Positions 1 through 8,221 are shown, counted from the stretch's first letter. The stretch is DNA of 20,865 nt from an uncultured Ignavibacteria bacterium (GCA_937974175.1 CALJIG010000110.1:1-20865), one strand, 5' to 3'. A program made the numbers and translations. The notes: a model not told the origin generated them from the sequence alone.

Positions 1-939
1 ATGCTTGAGTTTGAACGTCCTATTGTTGAAATGGAACAGAAGATTGATGAACTACGTAAAATGTCAGATACACTGGATTTATCTATAGAAATAAGCAAGC
101 TTGAGATTAGATTGAAAGAAGCTAGAAAAAAAATATTTAGTTCGCTAACACCATGGCAAATAGTTCAGCTTGCCCGTCATCCGGAAAGACCATATACACT
201 AGATTACATATATTTGATGACTGATAATTTTATTGAGCTGCACGGTGACAGACATTTCGGAGATGATAATGCTGTCGTTGGCGGATTTGCATCCATCAAT
301 GATCAGACAGTAATGATAATCGGTCAGCAAAAAGGTCGTGATACGAAATCAAATATTTACAGAAATTTCGGAATGCCGAATCCTGAAGGTTACAGAAAAG
401 CATTGCGCCTTATGAAGCTTGCCGAAAAATTCAATAAACCGGTCATAACTTTAATTGATACTCCGGGGGCTTTTCCCGGAATCGAAGCAGAAGAAAGAGG
501 TCAGGCAGAGGCAATAGCGAGAAACATTTTTGAAATGACAAAGCTTCAGGTTCCTATTATAGTTGTTATCATCGGAGAAGGAGCATCAGGCGGCGCATTG
601 GGAATGGGGGTTGGAGATAGAGTTCTTATGCTACAATACTGTTGGTACTCTGTAATTTCACCTGAGTCATGCTCACAGATTTTATGGCGCAGCTGGGATT
701 TTAAAGAGCAGGCCGCGGAATCACTTAAGCTTACATCACAGGATATGCTTGATTTAAAAATTATTGACAGAATTATAGAAGAACCTGAAGGCGGAGCGCA
801 TCGTGACCATAATCAGGCAGCACAAATTTTAAAAGCAGCATTGCTTGAAGAGATTGAGTTGGTGTCAAAAATTAAAAAAGATAAGCTTCTTGATAACCGA
901 GTTAAGAAGTTCGGTGATATGGGATTTTTCAAAGATTAA
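1..939 (+). CDS. accA: Acetyl-CoA carboxylase carboxyltransferase, alpha subunit
   Basis: AccA pairs with AccD to move the carboxyl group from carboxybiotin to acetyl-CoA, giving malonyl-CoA for fatty-acid synthesis in the cytoplasm. The 312-residue protein has the normal family length. It opens with the family's FERPIVEMEQKIDEL segment, followed by a helical N-terminal part. The crotonase-type fold carries the LIDTPGAFPG loop (about 152-160) and the EGASGGALGMGVGDR oxyanion-hole region (193-207), followed by YSVISPESC (216-224). The window begins on its ATG, so the upstream region and any accD neighbour cannot be seen. A few extra N-terminal residues outside the window are possible but the family start fits. 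A terminator lies directly downstream, separating it from murA. Identification is secure. Confidence 0.96.
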   Translation: MLEFERPIVEMEQKIDELRKMSDTLDLSIEISKLEIRLKEARKKIFSSLTPWQIVQLARHPERPYTLDYIYLMTDNFIELHGDRHFGDDNAVVGGFASINDQTVMIIGQQKGRDTKSNIYRNFGMPNPEGYRKALRLMKLAEKFNKPVITLIDTPGAFPGIEAEERGQAEAIARNIFEMTKLQVPIIVVIIGEGASGGALGMGVGDRVLMLQYCWYSVISPESCSQILWRSWDFKEQAAESLKLTSQDMLDLKIIDRIIEEPEGGAHRDHNQAAQILKAALLEEIELVSKIKKDKLLDNRVKKFGDMGFFKD

Positions 940-963
940 AATTCAAAAACATAAAACAAATTT

Positions 964-994
964 AAAGCCCGGTATTTAAAACATCGGGCTTTTT
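964..994 (+). terminator. Rho-independent terminator after accA
   Basis: An 8-bp perfect stem (AAAGCCCG at 964-971 with CGGGCTTT at 985-992), extendable by a G-U and a T-A pair, runs into a short T tract. It lies 25 nt after the accA stop codon, as expected for an intrinsic terminator. Confidence 0.85.
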
Positions 995-1007
995 GCATTT
1001 AATACCG

Positions 1008-1132
1008 ATATTTTTAACCTAAATCCCACATTCGTCCCTCACCTCGTTACGAAGTGGCACATCCCGCTTTAGCGGGGCTCCGGCTTCGTAACGCAAGAAC
1101 AAAAATGGACATATTTTTAACTTAAATCCCAC
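1008..1132. repeat. Palindromic intergenic element flanked by 22-nt direct repeats
   Basis: Two 22-nt copies (1008-1029 and 1111-1132) differ at one position, C against T at the 11th base. Between them is a GC-richer palindrome. Its outer arms are CGTTACGAAG (1045-1054) and CTTCGTAACG (1084-1093), a perfect 10 bp. A nested hairpin CCCGC-TTTA-GCGGG occupies 1063-1076. Base composition is clearly unlike the AT-rich surroundings. There is no U tract after the outer arms, so it is not an ordinary terminator. It resembles a REP-like or miniature palindromic repeat with a duplicated flank. No open reading frame is evident within it. Confidence 0.7.
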
Positions 1133-1156
1133 CTTTAAAATTATTAGTTTTCAAAT

Positions 1157-2467
1157 ATGTCAGATTCCAATTCAAAATTTATTGTTCAGGGTGGGAATCC
1201 TCTGCACGGTAATATAAAAGTTAGTGGTTCCAAAAACGCAGCACCTAAATTATTAGTTGCTTCGATGCTCTCCGATAAACCTTCGGTGCTACGAAATTCT
1301 CCAAACAAGATCAGTGATTTAAATATCAATAAAGAAATCTGCGAAAACTTAGGCGCAGAAATCTCTATCACAGAAGATACCTTAAAAATACAAACTGAAA
1401 AGTTTACAAAAAACATTATCTCAGAAGAGCTTGGCAATCTTACGCGCATAGCTGTATTGATGGCCGGACCATTGCTTAACAGAACGGGTAAAGCGGAAAT
1501 ACCAATTCCCGGCGGATGTAAGATTGGCGCAAGACCTGTTAACTTTCATATCGATGCTCTTGAAAAACTCGGTGCTAATGTTGATATCAAAAATGATTAT
1601 TATATTTTAAAGACTGACGGCTTAAAAGGCGCAAACATCCATTTAGATTATCCCAGTGTAGGCGCGACTGAAAACGTAATCATCGCCAGTACACTAGCAA
1701 AAGGGAGAACGATTTTAACAAACGCTGCAGTTGAGCCTGAAATAATTGACCTCATAAAATTTCTTCAGAAGATGGGTGCAATTATTGAACTCAGTACCGA
1801 TAGAAAAATTACAATCGAAGGTGTTGATAGACTTGAAGGCGCAGAGCATACAGTTATCCCTGATAGAAACCAGGTAGCATCGTTTGCTTCAGCCGGCCTT
1901 GCCTCACAAGGTGACATTTTTATAGAGAATGCAATTCAGGAAGATATTATTACTTTCCTTAACAACGTAAGGCGCATAGGCGGCAAGTTTGAAGTGAAAG
2001 ATAACGGAGTAAGATTTTTTTACGATGGACCGTTCAAATCAATTGCTCTTGAAACAAACGTTCACCCGGGCTTCATGACTGACTGGCAGCAGCCGTTCGT
2101 TATTCTTATGACTCAGGCCAGCGGGATTTCAATTGTACACGAAACTGTGTATGAAAAAAGATTCGGCTACGTGCATGAGCTTAAAAAAATGGGAGCAGAT
2201 ATTGAACTTTTCAATCAATGTCTTGGAAGCACTCCATGCAGATTTGTTACATCAAATTATCTGCACAGCGCAGTAATAAAAGGTCCAACCCCTTTGCACG
2301 GAGCTGAGATTAATATTCCCGATTTACGCGCAGGATTTTCATACCTTGTCGCAGCAATTATTGCAAAAGGTGAATCTATTATAAACGGAGCCGTATATAT
2401 AGACAGGGGATATGAAGACATAGATTTAAAATTAAAATCAATAGGGGCAGATATCAAAAGGGTTTAG
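1157..2467 (+). CDS. murA: UDP-N-acetylglucosamine 1-carboxyvinyltransferase
   Basis: MurA transfers enolpyruvate from PEP to UDP-GlcNAc, the first committed step of peptidoglycan synthesis, in the cytosol. The protein has 436 residues, close to the usual 420. Visible landmarks are SGSKNAAPK (K26, N27, substrate binding), GGCKIGARPV with the PEP-binding Cys121 and Arg126, the catalytic Asp309 in GFMTDWQQPF, and Arg391 in PDLRAGF. Cys121 is retained, which predicts fosfomycin sensitivity of the enzyme itself. Two segments depart from the common bacterial form: DRNQVASFASAG (236-247), where most have DRIEAGTF, and TDWQQPF instead of TDLQAQF. The start ATG has no Shine-Dalgarno sequence, as is usual in this group. 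The gene ends 35 nt before the carboxyltransferase gene and is probably co-transcribed with it. Confidence 0.95.
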   Translation: MSDSNSKFIVQGGNPLHGNIKVSGSKNAAPKLLVASMLSDKPSVLRNSPNKISDLNINKEICENLGAEISITEDTLKIQTEKFTKNIISEELGNLTRIAVLMAGPLLNRTGKAEIPIPGGCKIGARPVNFHIDALEKLGANVDIKNDYYILKTDGLKGANIHLDYPSVGATENVIIASTLAKGRTILTNAAVEPEIIDLIKFLQKMGAIIELSTDRKITIEGVDRLEGAEHTVIPDRNQVASFASAGLASQGDIFIENAIQEDIITFLNNVRRIGGKFEVKDNGVRFFYDGPFKSIALETNVHPGFMTDWQQPFVILMTQASGISIVHETVYEKRFGYVHELKKMGADIELFNQCLGSTPCRFVTSNYLHSAVIKGPTPLHGAEINIPDLRAGFSYLVAAIIAKGESIINGAVYIDRGYEDIDLKLKSIGADIKRV

Positions 2468-2502
2468 TTGTATTTATTTATTAATGTTAATATTCAAATC
2501 TC

Positions 2503-4053
2503 ATGACAAACCAGCAAAAAATAGACGACTTAAAAAAGAAACGCGCTGAAGCTATGCTTGGCGGCGGGCAGAAAAGAATTGACCAGCAGCATAAAAGAGG
2601 CAAACTCACAGCCCGCGAACGCATTGATTTATTATTGGATAAAGATTCCTTCGAAGAGACAGATATGTTTATAAAACACCAGTCCTATGACTTTGAACTT
2701 CAGGAACAAAGATTTTATACAGATGGTGTTATCACCGGAACAGGAACGATAGACGGAAGACTTGTTTGTGTTTTCTCTCAGGACTTTACTATCCTTGGCG
2801 GTTCACTTTCGGAATATTATGCAAAGAAAATTTGCAAGATTATGGACTTTGCTATGAAAATGGGTGCTCCTATAATCGGTATTAACGATAGCGGCGGCGC
2901 GCGTATTCAGGAAGGTGTTATTTCTCTCGGCGGATATGCAGATATATTTTTAAGAAATACTTTATCAAGCGGAGTTGTTCCGCAAATTTCTGCTATCGTA
3001 GGTCCTTGCGCAGGCGGTGCAGTTTACTCTCCCGCTATTACGGATTTTGTTTACATGGTAGATAAGATTTCTTATATGTTTGTTACAGGTCCTAACGTAG
3101 TAAAGACTGTTACGAATGAAGATGTTACATTTGATGAACTTGGCGGTGCTGCAACACATGCAATAAAATCAGGCGTAAGCCATTTCACCTGTGAAAATGA
3201 GGTAGAGTGTTTCCAAAGCATAAGAAAACTTGTTTCATATATTCCATCGAATAATATGGATAATGCACCTATGTACCAATATGACGGTCCAATTGACAAT
3301 GAAATTCCTGAGCTTGATACCTTCTTACCGGATAATGTAAATAAGCCTTACGATATGAAAGAACTTATTGAAAAAGTTGTTGATGAAGATAGTTTCTATG
3401 AAGTTCATAAAGAGTATGCAGAAAATATTATAGTTGGATTTGCAAGAATCGGCGGACGCTCCATAGGTATTGTTGCCAATCAGCCACTTGTTTTAGCAGG
3501 TGTATTAGATTTGAACTCATCTATTAAAGGTGCAAGGTTCGTTCGCTTCTGCGATGCGTTTAATGTTCCATTATTAGTATTTGAAGATGTACCCGGATTT
3601 TTACCGGGCACTGACCAGGAATGGAGAGGTGTTATCCGCCACGGAGCAAAACTTCTTTATGCATTCTGCGAAGCCACGGTACCAAAGCTCACAGTTATCG
3701 TACGTAAAGCTTACGGCGGTGCTTATGACGTTATGAATTCAAAGCACGTTCGCGGAGATATCAACTTAGCATGGCCGACTGCTGAGATCGCAGTTATGGG
3801 AGCAAAGGGTGCTGCAGAAATTATTTTCAAAAAAGAAATCGATGCAGCAGAAGACAAAGTGAAAGCTTTGGATGAAAAGGTAGCTGAATATACAGAAAAA
3901 TTTGCTAACCCATATCTTGCTGCTGAAAGAGGATTTGTTGACGATATAATTGAACCTAAAGATACCCGTAAAAAACTTATTAAATACTTCAAAATCGCTG
4001 AAAATAAGGTTGATTCTAATCCAAAGAAAAAACACGGAAACATTCCGTTGTAG
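2503..4053 (+). CDS. pccB: Acyl-CoA (probably propionyl-CoA) carboxylase, beta / carboxyltransferase subunit
   Basis: This is the carboxyltransferase subunit of a biotin-dependent acyl-CoA carboxylase, expected to carboxylate propionyl-CoA to methylmalonyl-CoA or, in a decarboxylase complex, to do the reverse. The 516-residue protein has the typical two-crotonase-domain layout. The N-terminal half holds HKRGKLTARERIDLLLD (30-46), NDSGGARIQEG (128-138) and the oxyanion motif GPCAGGAVYSPA (167-178). The C-terminal half holds VPGFLPGTDQEW (363-374), RHGAKLLYAF (379-388) and RKAYGGAYDVM (401-411). Asp409 lies where I recall a specificity residue in Streptomyces PccB (Asp for propionyl), so propionyl-CoA is favoured; that link is inference. 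No biotin carboxylase or biotin carrier gene is in the window. MmdA, the alpha subunit of methylmalonyl-CoA decarboxylase, is the main alternative. The start ATG follows murA by 35 nt without a separate promoter motif. Confidence 0.92.
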   Translation: MTNQQKIDDLKKKRAEAMLGGGQKRIDQQHKRGKLTARERIDLLLDKDSFEETDMFIKHQSYDFELQEQRFYTDGVITGTGTIDGRLVCVFSQDFTILGGSLSEYYAKKICKIMDFAMKMGAPIIGINDSGGARIQEGVISLGGYADIFLRNTLSSGVVPQISAIVGPCAGGAVYSPAITDFVYMVDKISYMFVTGPNVVKTVTNEDVTFDELGGAATHAIKSGVSHFTCENEVECFQSIRKLVSYIPSNNMDNAPMYQYDGPIDNEIPELDTFLPDNVNKPYDMKELIEKVVDEDSFYEVHKEYAENIIVGFARIGGRSIGIVANQPLVLAGVLDLNSSIKGARFVRFCDAFNVPLLVFEDVPGFLPGTDQEWRGVIRHGAKLLYAFCEATVPKLTVIVRKAYGGAYDVMNSKHVRGDINLAWPTAEIAVMGAKGAAEIIFKKEIDAAEDKVKALDEKVAEYTEKFANPYLAAERGFVDDIIEPKDTRKKLIKYFKIAENKVDSNPKKKHGNIPL

Positions 4054-4104
4054 ATTAGCAGATTAATTTGTTTTCAGAGAGTATGTTTTGGTTTTCGTTA
4101 TATT

Positions 4105-4144
4105 AAAGTCCGATAAAGAGTTGTAAACTCTTTTCGGACTTTTT
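4105..4144 (+). terminator. Strong intrinsic terminator after the carboxyltransferase gene
   Basis: Arms AAAGTCCGA (4105-4113) and TCGGACTTT (4134-4142) enclose a second perfect stem, AAAGAGTT (4115-4122) with AACTCTTT (4126-4133). Together they give a 17-bp hairpin with one bulged base, a GTA loop and a T tract. It lies between convergent genes and may work in both directions. Confidence 0.9.
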
Positions 4145-4253
4145 CATATGCATTTCAATTGGTTAATTTAAAAAGTATTCGAATCTATAGGTATATTAAT
4201 CTTTTGCCAATGCAGATAGCTAAATAGAGATGAGAGATTCTAATCCTATTATT

Positions 4254-5717
4254 CTATAACAGCTCTTTCATTTTACTTATCAACCAAAGATTTTTTGTTT
4301 CGGAGATAAATTTTTCCATACTATAATCTAAATCTGTTTTTTCATCTTTGTTAATGGGTGATAGTCTTGCTTTAATGAGCAGTTTCAGTCCCGCAATAAA
4401 TTCCCTACCTACAATTTTATAGCTTTCAGAAACTTTTTTATTCTCTTTAAGGAAATGCGCAAATGCATCTATTGAGTAATTTAGACTCTCCAGATACGAA
4501 CCTGAATCTTTTGCAAGTTCGTAATAGTTTTTAAGCTGCATTAGTTTCATATCATAGGTAAAAACTTCATTTTCAAATTTGAACTCTGAAATAAAATTGA
4601 TTGATTCAAGATACTCCCGTTTGTAATGATTTAGATAAGCGTATGAGTACAAACGCATATTATTTTTTATATCCGGATTAATTTTTTCTAAGTACTCTTC
4701 TATATATTTTTCTGTCCACTCAGTATCATTGGCATGAAGCCCTGCAAGCATAAAAATTTTATACGAGGAGACTTGAACGTATTTCGTTTCTCCAGATGGA
4801 AAAAGTCCCTGCGAGAGACCAAACTTAATAAATTCAAATTTCAGAGGTATAATTTCTTCGCTGAGATTCAGAGTATAATAGTTAAGAACGAAAGTAAAAT
4901 AATTCATCTTGCTCCATGTATTCAATGAATCAAAAGTATCCATATAAACTTCGTTTAGCTTCAAATACAGGTGTTCAAATTTTTTATTTTTCAACAAAGC
5001 GCAAAGCAAAATTATATCGAGTTTAATTCTTTTATAATTAGGATAATCAGTACGCAGGTTTTCCAGAAAAACATCAAAGTTAATATTATTCATCAGAAGA
5101 GAAAGCTGCTCTGTATTCCTTTGTATATTATAGATAATAGAATTTACATCGAGACTATTAAGCATGTGTGATGAAAAATTGAAAAGGAAAGCCAATAGGT
5201 CTTCGCTTTGGCTCTCAACCACATTATATATTTCCTGGTTTTTATTCGTTGCGCTTTTAAAATTTCTGTACAAATCTTTTAACAATATTGATTGAAGTCT
5301 TTGAATAAAACCCGCATCTGCATTTTCTACCATAGATAATACTTCTTCGGCTTTATTCTCGCCAAACTCATCCAATCCACGCTGAGAATACCCTGCGATT
5401 AAAAGATAATTAGAATAAAAATTCATACTCTTCATAGAAATTACAGTAATGTATTCATCAAGAGCTTTGCTGAAATCTGAGTTAACTGCCCGCAAAATTT
5501 TCGATTGTTTCCCTTCTTCATCATCTAATTTCCCGAAATATTTTTTCAAAAATTTTTCTTTATCTATCTCAAATTCGGGATGATATTTAATTATACAATC
5601 ATAGTATTTTCTCAGGTCTCTTCCGACGCTAAAAAAGGGTGAGTCAAGAAATTTTTTAAAATTCTTTATATCAGATTTATCAAAAGTTTTAAGGATACTG
5701 ACTATTTTTTCGTTCAA
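4254..5717 (-). CDS. Uncharacterised cytosolic helical-repeat protein (family member 1)
   Basis: The function is not recognised. The 487-residue protein has no signal peptide or transmembrane segment and looks almost wholly alpha-helical, TPR-like in texture. It is a paralogue of the 18779-20272 gene. Both begin with ILKTFxKxDxKxFxxFxxSP followed by a P-E-[FY] element, and both carry a W-[TA]-EK-[YF]-IE-[EK]-Y segment followed by P-[DN]-[IV]-x-NN in the C-terminal half. From memory, proteins with this SPYFN-type opening are widespread and uncharacterised in Bacteroidota. The start is TTG, with no in-frame ATG near it, and it aligns well with the paralogue's start. The gene is divergent from the small RHH-like gene at 5907. 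A 12-nt motif (TGCACAATAAAA) lies 10 nt before its start codon and is repeated directly before the neighbour's start, which suggests shared regulation. Confidence 0.85.
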   Translation of the reverse strand: MNEKIVSILKTFDKSDIKNFKKFLDSPFFSVGRDLRKYYDCIIKYHPEFEIDKEKFLKKYFGKLDDEEGKQSKILRAVNSDFSKALDEYITVISMKSMNFYSNYLLIAGYSQRGLDEFGENKAEEVLSMVENADAGFIQRLQSILLKDLYRNFKSATNKNQEIYNVVESQSEDLLAFLFNFSSHMLNSLDVNSIIYNIQRNTEQLSLLMNNINFDVFLENLRTDYPNYKRIKLDIILLCALLKNKKFEHLYLKLNEVYMDTFDSLNTWSKMNYFTFVLNYYTLNLSEEIIPLKFEFIKFGLSQGLFPSGETKYVQVSSYKIFMLAGLHANDTEWTEKYIEEYLEKINPDIKNNMRLYSYAYLNHYKREYLESINFISEFKFENEVFTYDMKLMQLKNYYELAKDSGSYLESLNYSIDAFAHFLKENKKVSESYKIVGREFIAGLKLLIKARLSPINKDEKTDLDYSMEKFISETKNLWLISKMKELL

Positions 5718-5727
5718 AATCGGGGGT

Positions 5728-5907
5728 TTTTATTGTGCAAAAAGATATTTGTAAACAACAATAAAAACAATCTATTAATTTTGATTTAACGAAGTGTTTA
5801 TGTCGCGTTTCCGTGCGTAATATCGAAAATTCTCTTTGCATAAGCATACTCAGAAATAGTAAATTGTCAGTGTTCGAAATAAAAGTGCACAGATGTGCAC
5901 AATAAAA
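5728..5907. promoter_or_regulatory. Divergent regulatory region with a 12-nt inverted motif at both gene starts
   Basis: TGCACAATAAAA occurs on the plus strand at 5896-5907, ending on the first base of the RHH-like gene's ATG. It also occurs on the minus strand at 5728-5739, 10 nt before the TTG of the 5717 gene. The right copy overlaps a perfect dyad, GTGCAC-AGAT-GTGCAC (5885-5900). A possible plus-strand promoter is TTTG (5835-5838), 21 nt, then TAAATTG (5860-5866), an imperfect TAnnTTTG. An operator recognised by the RHH-like protein is inferred. Confidence 0.5.
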
Positions 5908-6086
5908 TGAAAAAACAAACAAAGATAGCAAGAGGATATAGATTGTACCCTAAAACACAGAATCAAATTGCAAAAATACAGAAGATGCTGAAATCAGATT
6001 CCGATACGGCAATATCAACTGCCTGTAAATTTTTCATAAAAGAACACAAAGAAAATAAAAATAAAGAACTAAGAATTTCAAAATAG
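5907..6086 (+). CDS. Small ribbon-helix-helix-like protein
   Basis: This is a 59-residue basic protein. A short beta-like stretch (GYRLYPKT, about residues 9-16) is followed by a long amphipathic helix pair, QNQIAKIQKMLKSDSDTAIS and TACKFFIKEH. That is the spacing and texture of a CopG/Arc-type RHH domain, which dimerises and inserts its beta strand in the DNA major groove. Its lysine-rich tail ends at ISK. An ATG four codons upstream (5895) lies inside the GTGCAC dyad, so the MKKQTK start at 5907 is preferred. The likely role is a repressor acting on its own gene and on the divergent 5717 gene. No toxin-like partner overlaps it, so a toxin-antitoxin reading is not supported. Family assignment comes from reading the pattern only. 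Confidence 0.6.
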   Translation: MKKQTKIARGYRLYPKTQNQIAKIQKMLKSDSDTAISTACKFFIKEHKENKNKELRISK

Positions 6087-6152
6087 AAAATAAAACGTTG
6101 CCTCTCTTAAGATTGGCGTTATAACATTTTTTATTAAATAAAAAAAATATAC

Positions 6153-7988
6153 ATGAAAAAACTAACATTGTTCTTGTTACTGTTCCTCACCGTACAATCT
6201 GTCTTCTCTCAGTCAGATAAAAAGTCGGGAACATCGTACTCGGAAATAATTCAATCGCCTGTGGCTGACCCTGTTATAACTGAAATTGTAAAAAACATAA
6301 AAACTGCCAGAGAGAACAATAATATCGAAGCTAAGCTTTACTGGGAAGGAAAACTTCATGAATTAACAAATCCGCAGATAATAAATGAATCTCCAAATGC
6401 TTCTAATTTTAAGCGAGTAGATGAAAATCAAAGTGTTTCGGAAGCGCTTAATGTTATAAGAATAACTCCAAGCGTAGTTGTTGCTAATTCTATTTCGCGG
6501 GAAAGAGTTAAGGGAGATATATATGCAGCGCTTGGTGTTTCCGGTTTGGCTAATGCTGATACATTAAAGGTTTACCGTTCAACCAATAACGGATTAAATT
6601 TCAATCTTGTAACTATTTATACTGTGATGGGTTTGAAAATAACTCCCAACGGTGTAGATGTGGAAGCTGTTTCCAATGGAGACTCTTCATACGCATTCAT
6701 AGCAATGTCTTATACACTCAGCGGAGATAAATCTTCAATAATTCTCAGAACGCGTCAGGATGGAGCGATGACTAATTCGACCGGAAATATGATTGGAAAT
6801 GCAACAAATAAATATACCAATATCCGCGTTACAAGCGATAATGCAAAATATACTGCAGCCACATTCATATATGTTTGTGTTACCTTGGATTCGTTGGTGA
6901 GTGGAACAAGAAGATTAAAATCAAAACTTTATAGAATCGAATCGCCTTTTAATTCTGGACTAAAGATGGTATCAGGGTATCAGAGCGCTGTTAACGGACA
7001 GTATGGTTATAACGTATCAGGCGCAGCGCCTGATACTGCAAAATTTGAAACCGATATTGCGTATGTAAGCAGTACGGTTAATGATGACATTCTATGTACT
7101 GTTACTATTGTAAGAGGTGTGCCTGGCTCATTCGGAAATGGAAGCAGTTTATACTTTACAAAAAGTAATGATTTTGGAGCTACTGCGCCTACATTGTTTT
7201 TTACCACGGATGTGCTGACATATATAAAAGAAAGTCCCCGGTTTGCAGCTACAGGATTAAGTAATAACTCTGCTATAGTTGTAACAAGAAAGTTATTTGG
7301 CGGTGGTGACTGGGACCCGTTTTATTTTTACACTTCTAATATAACAATTGGTGCGCCTGTTTTTAATTTTGGTTACGCTAACAGCTCATCAGATACAACA
7401 TTAGGTGTTTCAGTTGTTGCTAATTATAGAAGCAATGGTTCCTATTTATTTGCATTCAACGAAAAATTAGGACAATTTAAAAGCAGTGTGTACATAAGGC
7501 CATTTACTAACGGGGAACTTGGAGTATTTTCAACATTGACGCAGGTAAATAATCCTTTGACAAATCCCGGAAGTAATTTAAATGGTTTGGTTGATGCAGG
7601 ATTCAGAAACGTAAATAATGATTCATGTTTAACTATTTGGGGAGGAACCTCAGGAAGCGGCTGTTATGTAACAGGCGGCTGCAGCGGACCATTTATTGGC
7701 ATTAATTCATCCAATACGAGAACTGACGGATATGAGTTAGCGCAAAATTATCCTAACCCGTTTAACCCATCAACAAAAATAAATTATACTATTCCTTTGC
7801 GAAGCAGTGTTTCTATAACAGTGTTTGATGTGCTTGGTAAAGAGATAGGAAACTTGGTGAATGAAATACAAACAGCAGGCAATCACTCAATAGAATTTAA
7901 CGGTTTAAATCTACCTAGCGGAGTTTACTATTATAAAATTGAAGCAAACGATTTTATTGATACTAAAAAGATGATATTGGTGAAATAA
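6153..7988 (+). CDS. Secreted protein with Asp-box-like repeats and T9SS sorting domain
   Basis: This 611-residue protein is exported by Sec and then by the type IX secretion system. Residues 1-20 are a classical signal peptide (KKLTLFLLLFL, cleavage near VFSQ). Residues 527-611 are a type A C-terminal sorting domain: LAQNYPNPFNPST, then VFDVLGKEIGNLV, then LPSGVYYYKI, ending in KKMILVK. This form is typical of Ignavibacteria and relatives. The middle part is beta-rich, with Asp-box-like pieces (STNNGLNF near 143, SNDFGATAP near 338) as in sialidase/BNR propellers, but no catalytic set is seen. Its substrate is unknown; surface adhesin or inactive propeller are both possible. The gene stands alone, with a terminator after it. 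A 23-bp perfect palindrome lies inside the coding sequence at 7014-7036. Confidence 0.88.
   Translation: MKKLTLFLLLFLTVQSVFSQSDKKSGTSYSEIIQSPVADPVITEIVKNIKTARENNNIEAKLYWEGKLHELTNPQIINESPNASNFKRVDENQSVSEALNVIRITPSVVVANSISRERVKGDIYAALGVSGLANADTLKVYRSTNNGLNFNLVTIYTVMGLKITPNGVDVEAVSNGDSSYAFIAMSYTLSGDKSSIILRTRQDGAMTNSTGNMIGNATNKYTNIRVTSDNAKYTAATFIYVCVTLDSLVSGTRRLKSKLYRIESPFNSGLKMVSGYQSAVNGQYGYNVSGAAPDTAKFETDIAYVSSTVNDDILCTVTIVRGVPGSFGNGSSLYFTKSNDFGATAPTLFFTTDVLTYIKESPRFAATGLSNNSAIVVTRKLFGGGDWDPFYFYTSNITIGAPVFNFGYANSSSDTTLGVSVVANYRSNGSYLFAFNEKLGQFKSSVYIRPFTNGELGVFSTLTQVNNPLTNPGSNLNGLVDAGFRNVNNDSCLTIWGGTSGSGCYVTGGCSGPFIGINSSNTRTDGYELAQNYPNPFNPSTKINYTIPLRSSVSITVFDVLGKEIGNLVNEIQTAGNHSIEFNGLNLPSGVYYYKIEANDFIDTKKMILVK
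7014..7036. repeat. 23-bp perfect palindrome inside a coding sequence
   Basis: GTATCAGGCGC (7014-7024), a single A (7025), and GCGCCTGATAC (7026-7036) form an 11-bp perfect inverted repeat within the T9SS protein gene, encoding VSGAAPDT. Just upstream, GGTATCAG is repeated in tandem at 6969-6976 and 6977-6984, sharing the TATCAG core. Confidence 0.8.
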
Positions 7989-8015
7989 TTGATAAAATTA
8001 ATGTAATTTTCACTC

Positions 8016-8046
8016 AAACGCTTAAACAAATGTTTAGGCGTTTTTG
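8016..8046 (+). terminator. Intrinsic terminator after the T9SS protein gene
   Basis: ACGCTTAAACA (8018-8028) pairs with TGTTTAGGCGT (8031-8041), including one T-G pair, and can be extended by two A-T pairs. A T tract follows. It lies 27 nt after the stop codon. Confidence 0.85.
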
Positions 8047-8184
8047 TTTGTGAAAGATTTAAAGGAGTGAAAGGCAAAAGATTTTTTAAATGTGATGTCC
8101 TCGACTCAAAATATATTGTAACAAATGTATTTTTTTCTCGTTTAATTAAATATATTTTTCATTTCTAGTAAACCTTTTTCTTTT

Positions 8185-8221
8185 ATGCTGCATCTTACTA
8201 ATATATTCGGTGATGCAGCAT
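8185..8221 (+). promoter_or_regulatory. Leader hairpin just upstream of the ECF sigma start
   Basis: ATGCTGCATC (8185-8194) and GATGCAGCAT (8212-8221) form a perfect 10-bp stem with a 17-nt loop, followed by TTTAATTTTAT. It ends 19 nt before the TTG start of the sigma gene. It may attenuate sigma expression or terminate read-through; the preceding gene already has its own terminator at 8016-8046. No clear TAnnTTTG promoter was found in 8047-8184. Confidence 0.5.

Noticed and set aside
2965..4043. Several open frames of 64-106 codons on the minus strand opposite the carboxyltransferase gene
   Set aside because: They lie wholly within a strongly conserved coding gene, have no recognisable domain, and their composition mirrors the real frame.
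5895..5906. ATG at 5895 as start of the RHH-like gene
   Set aside because: It falls inside the GTGCAC dyad, and the MKKQTK start at 5907 directly follows the shared 12-nt motif.
5689..5931. 80-codon minus-strand frame across the divergent intergenic region
   Set aside because: It overlaps the start of the helical-repeat gene and the beginning of the RHH-like gene, and looks like a low-complexity chance frame.
5907..7988. Toxin-antitoxin pair made of the RHH-like gene and a neighbour
   Set aside because: No short overlapping partner gene; the next plus-strand gene is an exported T9SS protein with its own leader.
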